Shown: piece after piece, positions 7,290-7,789 of the stretch
Layout of the letters: every line of letters begins with the position of its first letter
Numbering within the stretch: the stretch's first letter is position 1
DNA from: Desulfobacterales bacterium
GTDB taxonomy: Bacteria > Desulfobacterota > Desulfobacteria > Desulfobacterales > Desulfosalsimonadaceae
Assembly: GCA_018224315.1 (NCBI GenBank)
Contig: JAGTVF010000190.1
Coordinates: forward strand, 1-7,789
Length of the DNA: 7,789 nucleotides
Direction: 5' to 3'
Made by a program: the position numbers and the translations under genes
The notes under the pieces: generated by a model
Seen by the model: only the letters and a program-made list of their open reading frames with translations
Told to the model about the DNA's origin: nothing
Database searches by the model: none

Positions 7290-7356
7290 GGCGGGATAAA
7301 CAGCTTTTTACAGGCGCATCATTTTTAACCAGCATCAAAAAGAGTCGGGGTTTTGG

Positions 7357-7789
7357 ATGGGTTGGAAAAAAATATCAAACAGTCTGATTTTTTACGCAAT
7401 GCCTGTTGGTTGTGTGCTTCTCACAGCCTGGATTCTTTTGTGCCCCCAGACCCTGTCGGCCCGGCAGTGGCAGATGCGTCCTGCGGATGCTTACGAATTT
7501 GCCCAAAAACTTTATGAACAACAGGATTTTCAGGCGGCGGCAACGGAATTTGACCGGTTTGTCCATTTTTTTGCAGATGATGACCGAGCCCCGGATGCCG
7601 CGTTTTACGCGGGCATGGCCCGTTTTTCCATGCAAAAATATCAGCCGGCCATAGATGCGTTTGACCGGACGATTCGATCCTATCCCGGTTCCAAACAAGC
7701 CCTTGAAGCCAGGTTCATGATCAGCCGGTGCTATCAGAAGCAAGATGACATTGACCGTTCAGTGATGATGCTCCGGCAAATCATCCGGC
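7357..7789 (+). CDS. Exported tetratricopeptide-repeat protein, N-terminal part (3' end outside window)
   Basis: The first 144 residues are visible and the frame is open to the right edge. The N-terminus MGWKKISNS is basic and leads to a hydrophobic stretch (about 10-32), with LSA-RQ at 33-37 as a likely signal peptidase site, so the mature protein is probably periplasmic. No lipobox cysteine is present. Helical repeats follow: about 42-75 (AYEFAQKLYEQQDFQAAATE), 79-112 (DAAFYAGMARFSMQKYQPAI) and 115-144 onward, matching TPR units of the BamD/YbgF-like type (Y-x2-A and AFDRTIRSYPGS patterns). Such proteins act as protein-binding scaffolds, and the specific partner cannot be told from this fragment. 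ATG 7357 is the first normal start after an in-frame TAA at 7297; GGGG at 7347-7350 is a modest ribosome site. The terminator upstream means it is probably not part of the gsp transcript. Confidence 0.8.
   Translation, partial: MGWKKISNSLIFYAMPVGCVLLTAWILLCPQTLSARQWQMRPADAYEFAQKLYEQQDFQAAATEFDRFVHFFADDDRAPDAAFYAGMARFSMQKYQPAIDAFDRTIRSYPGSKQALEARFMISRCYQKQDDIDRSVMMLRQIIR

Noticed and set aside
7210..7335. Promoter for the TPR gene, such as TTTACA at 7210 or 7307, or GATAAA at 7295.
   Set aside because: None has both a fair -35 and a fair -10 at 16-18 nt spacing: TTTACA at 7307 pairs only with CAGCAT, and GATAAA pairs only with TTCTGG. No sigma-54 GG-N10-GC pattern was found at the one candidate tested.

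Overview
The window is the distal part of a type II secretion system (T2SS, general secretory pathway) operon, all on the + strand. It reads gspL (3' part only), gspM, gspN, gspC, gspD, gspE. A strong Rho-independent terminator follows directly, then a short spacer, then the 5' part of an exported tetratricopeptide-repeat protein gene that runs off the right edge. Moderate-to-high GC, proteobacteria-like Shine-Dalgarno sites, an AsmA-like GspN and the L-M-N-C-D-E order suggest a Gram-negative of the former Deltaproteobacteria (Desulfobacterota, Desulfobacterales-like). That placement is an inference from gene content, not a measured phylogeny.

Layout: 3-740 is the C-terminal part of GspL (end of the cytoplasmic domain, one membrane helix, periplasmic domain). 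761-1294 is GspM, 1328-2194 GspN, 2245-3138 GspC with its PDZ domain, 3166-5400 the outer-membrane secretin GspD, and 5450-7183 the ATPase GspE. Gaps between the genes are only about 20-50 nt and contain no terminator, so the six genes look like one transcript. The hairpin and T-run at 7188-7212 start 4 nt after the gspE stop and probably end that transcript. The spacer 7213-7356 holds short inverted repeats but no convincing promoter or gene. From 7357 to the edge is the TPR protein.

How the parts work together: GspE hydrolyses ATP on the cytoplasmic side and is held to the membrane by GspL. GspL and GspM form the inner-membrane platform. GspC links that platform to the secretin through its homology region and helps handle substrate through its PDZ domain. 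GspD is the multimeric outer-membrane channel. GspN is an accessory membrane-anchored AsmA-like protein. The platform protein GspF and pseudopilins GspG-K are not in the window and probably lie upstream of gspL or elsewhere.

The most notable feature is that GspD carries a LysM peptidoglycan-binding domain at its extreme C-terminus, joined by a low-complexity linker, where classical secretins have the pilotin-binding S-domain. Otherwise this is a fairly conventional T2SS locus, and I see no wholly new system here.
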